Shown: piece after piece, positions 22,996-32,830 of the stretch
How positions within the stretch are numbered: position 1 is the stretch's first letter
Layout of the letters: every line of letters starts with the position of its first letter
NCBI GenBank assembly: GCA_025331435.1
Contig: JAIWNI010000163.1
Location: 1 to 40,622, forward strand
Direction: 5' to 3'
DNA length: 40,622 nucleotides
Origin: Choanephora cucurbitarum
Lineage: Eukaryota > Mucoromycota > Mucoromycetes > Mucorales > Choanephoraceae
Notes under the pieces: model-generated
Seen by the model: only the letters and a program-made list of their open reading frames with translations
Database searches by the model: none
Told to the model about the DNA's origin: nothing
Position numbers and translations under genes: made by a program

Positions 22996-24604
22996 CTTAA
23001 CTAATTTTTTTTGAATTCTTTTCTTTTCCCCAAATGCACAGTAAAAAACAACCTTTATTTGAAAGAAAAAGATTATCATAATGCACAATTTGACTTTGCT
23101 TTTCCAATGGTAGTATGTGCAAGATCTCTGCAGGTCTTTTCACAATGTGTACAACATCTTGTGGCATTCACCTAGACAACGAAGGAGCTTATCAGCGATC
23201 ATTTCAATAAAATCAAGTCACCTTTTACCTCTTATCCTAAGCATGATTTATAATGGGTAACTCTTATACTGTATAATCTACATTGTCCACGCTGGGTGAT
23301 TTAGATCCAATACTTTGTTTACACAACATGTGTGCCATTCCTTATGACGTTCAATTATCCACACACATCTTAGTTTGACTTTCACCTAACAATCCAATCT
23401 TCATAGGCATCCATAATCTTTGCTTCCTTCCAATTAATCCATTTACTCGCTTCTCTTCTTCCTTGTTCCATCGTATGCTTTTATTCTATCCAGCTTCATC
23501 ACTTGTTGTACTCTCATTTAGCTAATCCATTCTTGTCTGTAGATCGTTTTAAGGTTTCTTAGGCATTTTTCTTTCTGATTTATGCTTCCTGTCTACTTAC
23601 TTGGTCGTTCATATCTCATCATGCATTACATTGTGTGATTCAAGTTGCATGATGCCTAATTGACTCGGTTGACTTCAGTTTGTCGTCGTTTTGGTAATTC
23701 TGATTGCTTTTTCTGTCTGACTTTGACCGTATCTGCACATCTACAGGCCTACATAATCCTGCTGCCTACCTTGAGGTACTCATCAGTAGATGACCTGCTT
23801 GAATGTTACATTCTTACCTGCTATCAACTCTTGTAACACTGGTATCGTCTGCTTTCACCTATTCAATAACTCTGCGTTGTAATTTGGCTCTGCTACTTGA
23901 CTGTAAGGTTCATTGCCCAACCGATGGACGCATGTCAGGACTCATTTAAGCGCAAACCTTAAGAATCTTCCGAGCATCGTTGAGAGAAGTGACAAAACTG
24001 GCCCTCAAGCGGTAAATTCAACTCTATTTTGTGTATTTGCTTTTTTGATTGTAGTCTCTGTCAAATTCAAGTTGAATCACTTGCTTGCAAAACAAGATGT
24101 ACTCATGATTGGTAACAAAGACGCGTCAATGAGGACGATTCCAACTTTTTTTTGTTAGTGATTCAAGTCTCATCTTTATTCTTTTTTTTCAAATAGACTG
24201 TCTATCTAGTGTATCTTTTTCTATATCGCTTGTTGTGTTGACTGCTTGGCTCTTCTAATGACTTGTTCTACTGCTTCATGTGCATCATCTAGTTTGTAGG
24301 CTTCAAAAAAAAAAGTTGACCAAGCCAAGAACAAAAAAATTAAGCTGAATTTCAAAGCAAAATTGATTCAAGCGCTGGATCTGTCAAGCAGTAAAAGATT
24401 CTTTAAAAGGCTGTATTCTGACAATAGGACGTACTATTCATCTAAAAATTGCTCTCGAAGGTCAACTAAAAGGTGTATCCGGATCCCCCATGTATCATTT
24501 GAATTAGAAGTCTCCAAAGCATCATCCTAGCTAGTAGAACGAAGGCTGGAATCCATAGTATGCTAAAGAATTGTCCAAATATGGATTATATAAGGATCTA
24601 CATT
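22996..24604. other. No gene recognised
   Basis: About 1.6 kb of AT-rich, pyrimidine-biased sequence between the Helentron and TR copy 2. An open stretch at 23913-24158 (+) and a short one reading leftwards near 24300-24226 (-) have no recognisable motif. I cannot say whether this is host spacer or the decayed body of the element whose end is at 25017. Confidence 0.5.
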
Positions 24605-25017
24605 TTATTATAATAAAGAAGCCCTATTTGACCCTATACATCCAATAAGCATACCTAAATTTTAAATGACGCTCAATCTAGAGAAGCCTAATATGGCTAT
24701 TAACAAACTAATTCTGTCATCATACTAAGAAACATGCGCATTCATGTATACCTAATCCTCTTGATCCCATTTGTTCTTACAATGTGCTTAAGCAAAATCT
24801 ATCAAACCGAATTCATTCCTATTAAATACACCCTACTTTTTCATTGGATCAATGTCAAATAAAAAAACCCAGGTTGGCATTTTTTTGTCGTGGGTGAACA
24901 AAATTTTGACGGTAGCATTATAACTTTTTTTGCGATTGCATTAGTAAAAACCTCAAAAATTATTATTCATTTTTGACATAAATTTATGTCACCGAGGGCA
25001 AAATCTGAGCCGTAGTG
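24605..25017 (+). repeat. TR repeat copy 2, ends GAGCCGTAGTG
   Basis: Same orientation as copy 1 and ending in the same terminal GAGGGCAAAATCTGAGCCGTAGTG, followed by ATG as in copy 1. Conserved inner landmarks are CCCTATTTGACCCTAT and AAGCATACC near 24630-24660. The middle is more diverged than between copies 1 and 3. It contains an 18-bp perfect palindrome, TGACATAAATTTATGTCA, at 24974-24991, 27 bp from the end. Helitron Rep coding sequence begins about 10 bp after the end, so this repeat was probably inserted into, or joined to, a Helitron. Confidence 0.75.
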
Positions 25018-25026
25018 ATGCAAAGG

Positions 25027-25944
25027 ATCCGACCCTGAGCTTTTAGACATTATCGCAAAAAAAAAGGTACATGGACTTTGCGGCGATCTGAATCCAAAGC
25101 CTCCTTGTATGGCTACGGATAGCAAAAGTCAACTGAAATGTACCAAGCGATTTTCTAAATCCTTTCCGGAAGAAACTATTGTTCATGAAAACAGCTATCC
25201 AACATACAATCGATCAGCAACTACCCAGTCTTTATATACTATACCTAATCCTTTGAGATATAGTAGTCACCGTTTAAGTATTGACAATAGCTGGATTGTG
25301 CCCTACAATCCCTTCTTTCAAAAAAATACAAGGCTCACATAAATGTTGAATGTTGTCAAGACGTTGCAGCCATTAAATACATCAACAAATATGTATACAA
25401 GGGTTCTGATCGTACCATCTTGAAACTGAGTGATACGAGAGATGAGATTGACAAACATCTTCAAGGAAGTTACATTGGCCCTACAGACGCAATCGGTCGT
25501 ATCTTTGAATTCAAAGTCCACAAAGAAGACCCCTCTGTTACATCTTTGATCCTTCATTTACCTAATGAACAACCTGTATACTTTCCTGAGGATGCGTCTT
25601 CACCTCAAATAAAAGTAATCTTAGCTTACAGCAGCTCAATGTTGATTGCGTATCTCAAGTATTGTGAAAATAATCCAAATAGCCAAAAACATTTGTATCA
25701 GGACTTTCCTAGATATTATGTTTGGAAGTAAGATACAAAAAGTTGGGTACCACGCAAGAAAGGCTTTGCAATTGGTCAAATACCTTTCTGTCGTCCGACA
25801 TGTGGCAAAGGGTGTTATTTGGGACATCTTTTGGTGAATGTTGCAGGATCCAAATCTTTTGATGATCTCAAAACAACCAACGGATTTCAGTTTGCAACTT
25901 TCAAACAAGCCTGTCTCCAGTTGCATTTAATGGGGGATGATCTA
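25027..25944 (+). pseudogene. Helitron Rep fragment (copy 3) between two TR repeats
   Basis: Internal piece of a Helitron Rep domain, closest by eye to copy 2 at 7629-11815. It starts at SDPELLDIIAKK, after the HUH motif. It includes CGDLNPKPPC, the basic KCTKRFSK segment, the WIVPYNPF block, the two-tyrosine motif IKYINKYVYKGSDR (about 25369-25410) and the downstream YIGPTDA and PVYFPEDA blocks, and it stops at LHLMGDDL. A frameshift lies in the A-run near 25320, and a TAA at 25729-25731 interrupts the frame. Both ends are exactly where TR repeat termini begin (25017 on the left, 25945 on the right). The fragment therefore lacks the HUH motif and the whole helicase and cannot work alone. Confidence 0.88.
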
Positions 25945-26330
25945 CACCACGGCTCACAGGATCAAAATCTCAGACAAAATTTTGCAACTAGCGAGTAGAA
26001 TTTTTTGCAGTTTTTTAATCAAAAAATCAAACTTTTTCTTAGTAACTCTGCAAAATGTTGAAATACAGAGCATTTTTTTTGCAATACGTTGCCAAATATC
26101 TGACCTCAGTTCAATCAAAGTTGAGGGATTTTTTTATATAAGTCTTCCAGCTTTTACAAGCTCTGCTTAGTTATTATATATAAGCGAAGGGCTTTGAGAG
26201 GAGTGTAGGTTTTAAGTGAGTATGTTTCTTGAAAGAATGGCGTGCTTTCATTATCTTATATGGCGTCATTAAAATTGTGGGTACGCTTAATGAATGAATA
26301 GGGTCAAACTGGATTCTTTTATTATATTCG
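25945..26330 (-). repeat. TR repeat copy 3, inverted
   Basis: Inverted relative to copies 1 and 2. It starts CACCACGGCTCA at 25945, against CACTACGGCTCA in the others, and carries the same inner block on the opposite strand: ACAAGCTCTGCTTAG, GCTTTGAGAGGAG, GAGTATGTTTCTTGAAAGA, TATGGCGTCA and ATAGGGTCAAACTGGATTC. It resembles copy 1 more than copy 2. The shared block stops near 26330, at ATTATATTCG. A TATATATAAGC stretch followed by GCTTTGAGAG would fit a promoter inside the repeat. Confidence 0.75.
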
Positions 26331-27514
26331 ATTCCAGATCATTTTTTAACTACTATTAAGATATAGATAGATATTTGCTTAAAAAGTTACCATGTTTAGT
26401 AATGCTGTACGATGACGGATGCCATTTACCATATTTGTCGATTTTTTACCTTCCATATATGTCGAGTAAATCTATTAACTTTCTTTGAGTAAAACTGAAG
26501 CTTGTATAAATATTGCTTCCTCCATTTATTTCAATATGATTGATGCCATATTATTCGTTCTTAATACTTCATGAGATGGAGAGAGTCATTTGTTTAATTT
26601 ACTAAATGTTTTTGAGCATTTCGAATATTTTTTTGTTATCGAAAGTGTAAGATATGTGCTATTACATTAATGCTGGTTACTTTAGTCTTAAATGAATCAT
26701 CTAGAGTCACATTATATTGACTTGTAATGATCATATGTAGTTGAAAGTGGGTTGCAGTGTATTCCGTAGTTGTTTCACTCAATAGCTTATTTCAAGACTC
26801 AAAAGCATGAGCTTCATCAACTCTTTCCTTATTGATCGATTTTTGATATTTTCTTCAGGCCAAAAATGTGACCGTCTTTATTTCCTTATTTGTCGATTTT
26901 TGGGGGTTTTCCCGAGGGGCTAAAGAAAATGGCAAGCTTTAGGTGTAAATTCAAACCATTTTTGATCTAATATCGAAGCACCTCGAAATTGATCAAGCTA
27001 ACCAGTACACACGATATTACTATAAAATGAACTTGGTCTAAAGTCACTACGGCGCATATTAAAACTCAGTTTACATTTTATATATGAAAACTTACAGAAT
27101 ATTATGCTCTGACGGGCAGAATTTTAGTAGAGCAAGAAAAGAGCCAGTTTGAAAGCTAAAAATGTCGATTTTTTTTACACGACGCTATTTGGTGAGTTAG
27201 AGGAACCAATTTGTTAAGTTTCAAGACGATTAGTGATGGTAAAGTGATCAAGGTTTTTTTTATGTTGATTTCCTTGAATAAAAAAATACAAAAACAAAGA
27301 GAAATAGCGGGTGAGAGAATATTTTTACTTGAATTCAGAAAGAGAAACAAGAGAAATCAAATTGGTTCCCAGTGAATTTTCAAAAAAAGTTAAGAAGGGG
27401 GGATAGTCACGAAAAGGGAAACAGATGATATCCTAGAAAAGAAAAAGGGGGGACAAGATACTTCAGCATGGATGAAACATTTGAAACGTGAGGCAATTTT
27501 ACAAGGTTGGCTGC
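26331..27514. other. No gene; fourth TR-like end and short repeats
   Basis: AT-rich sequence between TR copy 3 and the LINE. A further CACTACGGC stands at 27045-27053, followed about 65 bp on by GACGGGCAGAATTTTAG. This resembles the TR terminus and may be a fourth, diverged end pointing right. TGTCGATTTTT occurs three times (near 26437, 26891 and 27163), the first two as a 14-bp match, ATTTGTCGATTTTT. The last 130 bp before 27515 contain G-runs and may be the 5' leader of the LINE. Confidence 0.5.
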
Positions 27515-28999
27515 ATGGCTTCTTCCGCTAATATACACAAAGGGGCCTTTCAACCCCCGACTACCTTCAAAACGACACGAAAGTCTTGGGTCGATGCTGT
27601 GAATGCGGGCATCAAACGCACCTCTTCGAAGACAGTCGACCCATCTACTATTAAGCCTACTGCTGAGCTGGGGCACCTCACAGGTAGCGCTGAACATGAT
27701 GCCTGTCATTATGTCGCGAGACCTTTTTTAAAAGGAATCCTTCCAAATTCTCCTCTCGCCGATATTACGGACATCAATAACACGGACAACTTTATTGACG
27801 AACTTTTCGAGTTCTGTGGTGGTAACGTACACCTATGGCTCGTCTCTGAATCACTACGCCGAGAATACTCTCGAGTTTTTGCTGAATTTGTTGTGTCTCC
27901 TCTCAAGTATTCTACAATCCAATGTGAGGGTCTACATCGAAAGACCTTGAGTAAGATGTTGGCTTTTTCTTCTCTCTCATCTTCTTCTAAGATTTTGAAG
28001 ATTATACTTTCAGGTCTTCCTGCTCAATACGGGTGTGAAGACGGTGGCTTAGCTCAGCTTCATCGTGGTATGAACCAAAATCTTAAGCATTTCAGCAGAG
28101 TAGTTGATTGTAGTATTGTCACCAATTCAAAGGGAATTTTTGCAGGCAGCGGTTATATTCTCCTTGAGATTAAGTCTTCTGAGACATCAGACCCTTCTTT
28201 TCGTTCCTTATCTCATTTAATCGATTGATCTTACCAACCTTTCGGTTACTCATATGAGTCTGAACTAGTGTTACTCAACGATTTCGAACGGGTTCAGGTT
28301 AAGGCCATTTGGGCTTCAATGCCTCCTTTCTGTCGCTACTGTCGCAGTTCTGAACATGCTTTAGCTGATTGCATTACGAGGCGCAAGGCTACTACCTGCT
28401 ACAATTGTAATGCAAAAGGTCACATCTCACGAGTTTGTCTCAGGGAGAACATTGGTACAGGAAAGAAATGCAAGACACCTGTCCCCATTGTTATTGAGCC
28501 TGTTCAACAGGTGGTGAACAACTCGGCTTCTATGGGAGTTTCCGCAACATATACTTCTACTTCACCCTCTTCGAACCCTTCCTTGCCTGCTAACTCTGAG
28601 TTTGAGAACTCATTCACAGAACGATCGACACCTTCAGTCGGATCAGTCAAGAAGGTCACGCTTTTATTAAATCTCATTCGTCAGTCTCAGCGCCTAGTTG
28701 AGCGCCATTCTTTTCTTGAGATTCAAGATTGTGTACCTACTCAGACATCTTTATCTTCATCTCAAGCAATGGGTAAACACTGTGGACTGCAAGGGCATAG
28801 TCGCACCAATAGCAAGCATTGCCTTGAAAACCCTAAATACCTGAACGAATCTAGCCCCTCTCCAGAGCCTTCCCTCTTTGACAAATCTGATTCAAATATT
28901 GATATAGATGACTCGCTTCCAGATACTCAAATACCTTCTGTTGTTGAATTTGAGTCAGGCACCGACTCGCTTCTGGGTGACCAACCCTCCTCTCAATAA
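27515..28999 (+). pseudogene. LINE ORF1, nucleic-acid-binding protein
   Basis: Binds the element RNA in the retrotransposition particle (family knowledge). The start chosen is the first ATG of the long frame (27515). An earlier ATG at 27468 is in another frame and meets a stop after seven codons. About 494 residues run to TAA at 28997-28999, in one frame apart from a TGA at 28226-28228 (codon 238). The context LID-stop-SYQPF suggests the lost residue was Trp. Residues about 275-320 carry two CCHC knuckles, CRYCRSSEHALADC and CYNCNAKGHISRVC (C-x2-C-x4-H-x4-C). The C-terminal third is Ser/Pro-rich and disordered. ORF2 follows 4 bp downstream. Confidence 0.83.
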
Positions 29000-29003
29000 T
29001 CTA

Positions 29004-32000
29004 ATGAATTTTGAAACCTTATCTTTTCCGCTCGTTTATAACCCTTCCTTATCATCTTCACCCTTTCGCCGTCCTGTTCATCTTAAAATGGGAATTCTTA
29101 ACTGTCGTAGTATTGCTAAGACAGCCAACCCCAACGTTCGCTCATCTTTCATCCGCCATTTGCGCACACACTCCTTTGATATTCTAGCTCTCCGAAAAAC
29201 GCACACTGACGATGTGCTTTTACAACAAACACTTCATCAACAATTCCAAGCTCGAAACAGCATCTGGTCCGCTCACTGCGGTCTAATCTGTTTCATCCAG
29301 ATAGTGAATTTTTTAACTCTTTCATCAGTCGTTGTGGTCGTCTTATCAACACAACCATTACCCATCGCTCAAACTATTTTGATCCCTTCACCCTCACAGT
29401 TGTCTATTTTCCTGCCAATAGTGGTGAACGATCAAGCTTTCTCACCTTAGCTTCTATTACTACCTTCTTTCCACCCACACCATCACGTCAAGTGATTCTG
29501 GATGATTTTAACTATTCATATGTCAACCACTTCCTTAGTCTTCCTCGTAGAGCACCCCAAGAATGGCTTGAATATATTGATCGGTTTTTTGTCGATGCCA
29601 TCACTTCTGCTGGCCAGCTTGCATTGCCCAACTTTCAGGACCATAGAGGTACTTTGTGTATTTATTACGGTTTTGTTACAAAATATATGCTTTCAAGTGT
29701 CCTGTATAATTGCAATCAAGTTGACTTTTTGTCTCTTGAGTGGACAAATCATAGGCTTTTATCACTACACCTCTGTCTCCAATCATCGTTCTCTCCTCCT
29801 TCTTCTGCAACCGCGATAGGTAACGGTTTCTGGAAAGCACACCCTCGACTAGCCAAGGATGTTATCTTTCAGGCGAAGCTGAACTCCCGCTTGTCCGAGC
29901 CAGTAGCTAGTTTTCCTTTACATTTTTCTACCTCTCTTAAATGGGAACATTTAAAGCATGTCACTGCCAAAACAGCAAGAGCATATTCTCGCCGTCAAGC
30001 TTTTTCCCTTTCTCGCGCTGAAGCTCTGCTCCAAAGAAAGCGGTCTAAGATTGAATCGAATTTGATCCGTGATCCATCTTTGTATTCTGAACTTTCTCCT
30101 TTGTTAAAAGTAGTACAAGAGCAACTGTCATCTTTACAATATTACCATGTGGAAAATTTGGCTTTGAAGGCAGGTATCCGATGGCGTGAAAAAGGAAAAC
30201 TTTCTGCAGGTTACCTTAAGCGAACTACCTCGGCAAGACTCTCTAAGTCTATTATCCCTCCACTCCAGCATCCAGCCTTAAACCGTGTTTGTCAAACCAA
30301 AGAGGAAATGCTTGATTCAGCTTTTATCTTTTATGATGAACTCTATTCTCCGGCACCTATTGGCGTCCAATTTCCTTGATCGACACTGATGCGAAGGTCT
30401 TCACCCGTATCCTGAATGCGCGCTTTCTTTTAGTTACAGATGACCTAATCAATCCCTACCAGTCTGGTTTTGTTCGAGGCCGGTTCATTGCTGACAACGG
30501 TCTTTTGATGAAGTCGCTGATGGAGCATGCTCGTCTCACTCACTCCCCTGCGATCGCTCTACTTTTGGATCAAGAGAAAGCCTACGATCGGGTACATCCC
30601 CATTATCTACAGCTTGTACTGGAACGTTTCAGTTTTCCTTCAGCAATCATTAACAGCATCACCTCGCTCTTCTTTTCCGCCCAATTGTCTGTCAATGTCA
30701 ACGGCTTTCACTTACCTTCTGTATTACAAAGGCGAAGCCTACGACAAGGAGATCCGCTCTCGCCGGTTCTGTTCAACCTAGCTTTCGAATCTCTCTTAAG
30801 GTCTGTTCTTTCCGCCCCACTTTTGAACGGGATTTCTCTGCCTTCTCCTTTGACGTCGTCACTAACTCTTGAGTTGGGCCCGACTAAATTGCTCGCCTAC
30901 GCGAATGATATCGCCTGTTTTCTTAACAATAACAGCGAACTCCAACACCTTCTCTCCTTGTTGTCTACCTACTCCAGGGCTTCCAACGCACAAGTCAACT
31001 ATCACAAGACTCAGGCCTTTTCCTTGTCTGGTATTCGAAGCCAATTTGTGGTCAATTGGGCTTCTCCCTTAACGGAGGGTCACATTACTCAATGACATGA
31101 CTCTTCTTCTGTTGGTCCTATCATTTACTTGGGTTATCCGTTGTTTACCTCCTCTCACCAGGGAGACTTCTTTCTCTCCTCTTTACTTGAGAAGACCTGT
31201 GCTGCTTGTGATATCCATAAGGGTCGTCAATTATCAGTTCGAGACCGAGTCACCGTAACGAACTCGCTGATTCTATCAAAGCTTTGGCATGTTCTCCATG
31301 TGGTCTCTGTACCTTTGTCCTTCTTTGATAACCTCCGATCCATCATTTCGGCGTTCATATCATACCGCATTTTTCCACGGCTGAGCTACTTTACTATGTG
31401 CCTGCCAAGATCGAAAGGCGGCTTAGGTTTGCTAAACGCACAACAACAACAGGGCGCTCTCCAACTTAGATAGTTAGTTCCACTCCTTACCGATTTCGAA
31501 ATTGACACTGTGTCATCAGCCTTTTCTTTTAATCCTGATTCTACTGTAATATCCTCTATCGTCTTGACCCTCATGTTGAATTTCTTTCATCATGTTTCAG
31601 ACTGTTTTGATTATCGCTTACTCTTCTTGTTCCCTGCTGTACGCCCACAGCCTCTCAGAAACATCAACAGCGCCTTTTCGCTGCTTTTCAGAGCTTTCGA
31701 CTTTCTGTCACACCTGTTTCGAACGGCCGTTGTCACTGCTGCCACCTGCCTCACTATGCCATTGTCATCAGTAGTTACACCAAGTACTTTAACTCATGTC
31801 CCCAAACAGCTTCACTCTCTTCCGGTGTCATTCTTGTATGAGTATAATCCTGAAAGGGACTTCTGCCTTCGTCCTACTGCCTCTCGCACGCGCTTGGTTC
31901 GTTACCCTACTTTGTGCAGACGCTTACATCGAATGGTCAGTACTAATGTCATCAAGTTCGTCGAATTCCTCATCTGTGTCTTTATTCCTCCTCGTTTTGC

Positions 32001-32721
32001 TGCTTTAGGCTGTCATCCTTTTACGCCTGTCTCTGACCATCGTCTCTTTGACCTACATCCGTTCCTCTCTTGCCTCCTTTTGAACTTGCCATCTTCTGTT
32101 TCTCTGCTCACAAGACGACTATACCGGAGTATGTGCTTGCCTACTACCGCCAAGCCATCCACTTTCCCCTCTTCACCGATGAAATCTTGGAAGTTCTTTT
32201 GGCAGATTCCTATATCCCACCATGCTCGTACCATCTGGTTTCGTACTATCCATGGAAAGATCCCTACTCGGAAAATCATGCATGAATGGCTCCAGTCTAA
32301 ATTTCCTTCTCCGGCCTGTCCAGTTTGTAATCATGCAGTGGAGGACTTTGACCATTTTGTCTTTTCTTGCTCACCGAAACTCCAAATCTGGCAGAGAGTG
32401 TGGCATACTTTCTTTGATAGCTCTGTAGATTTGTCTGTTGACAATCTTTCGTTGAAACAAGCCATCCTCAAGCTCGAATTTCCATCTCTTTCCGCCTCTT
32501 CTCACCCGTCCTCTCATTTCGCTTCCCTGCTTATCGGCTTTACTTTACAGAGTATATGTCGCGCTTATTGGACTCTTGTTTTTGAATATTGTCCCTTCTC
32601 ACCTGAGACTGTTTACACCACAATTCTTGCTTCCACTCATACCGTTAACCAAGAGTCCCTTATTGCTAAGGGCATCCCACATCCTCCTCTTCCCCCACTT
32701 TTACTCGATGACCATGTTTAG
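29004..32721 (+). pseudogene. LINE ORF2, endonuclease and reverse transcriptase
   Basis: Nicks the target and copies the element RNA (family knowledge). AP-like endonuclease: GILNCRSIAK near 29090; LRKTH near 29193, where LxETH is usual; LDDFNY near 29500, where GDFNY is usual; and TNHRLL near 29745, where SDHRLL is usual. A frameshift lies near 29290. Reverse transcriptase: LLLDQEKAYDRV near 30565, LRQGDPLSP near 30740 and AYANDI near 30900, where AYADDI is expected. Between GVQFP (30370) and DTDAKVFTRIL (30380) the N-terminal RT motifs are absent. That is a deletion of the order of 100 codons, with a frame change. The frame then runs to 32721 through TGA at 31093-31095 and TAG at 31471-31473. 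The C-terminus has CPVCNHAVEDFDHFVFSC, the zinc-binding motif often found after RT. Confidence 0.88.
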
Positions 32722-32830
32722 GCATCCCTTTTTAGCGTTCATCTTCTATTTTACTTTTATTTTCTTATATAACTAAGCAAAACACAAAATCCCCTAAAAA
32801 ACACTTTAAAATGAAAAAACCCAAAACCAT

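Larger units (their letters stand above)
27515..32830 (+). mobile_element. LINE (non-LTR retrotransposon), inactivated
   Basis: Two consecutive coding regions in LINE order: ORF1 with CCHC knuckles, then ORF2 with endonuclease, reverse transcriptase and a C-terminal zinc-binding segment. An A-rich tract at about 32770-32825, containing AAAATGAAAAAACCCAAAA, fits a decayed poly(A) end. The 5' boundary is not certain, since a leader may start before 27515. Target-site duplications were not found. The overall design resembles L1/Tad-type elements of fungi. The clade is not assigned. Confidence 0.88.

Noticed and set aside
23913..24158. Open stretch of about 80 codons on the plus strand
   Set aside because: No start context, motif or homologous landmark. 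Such lengths are common by chance here.
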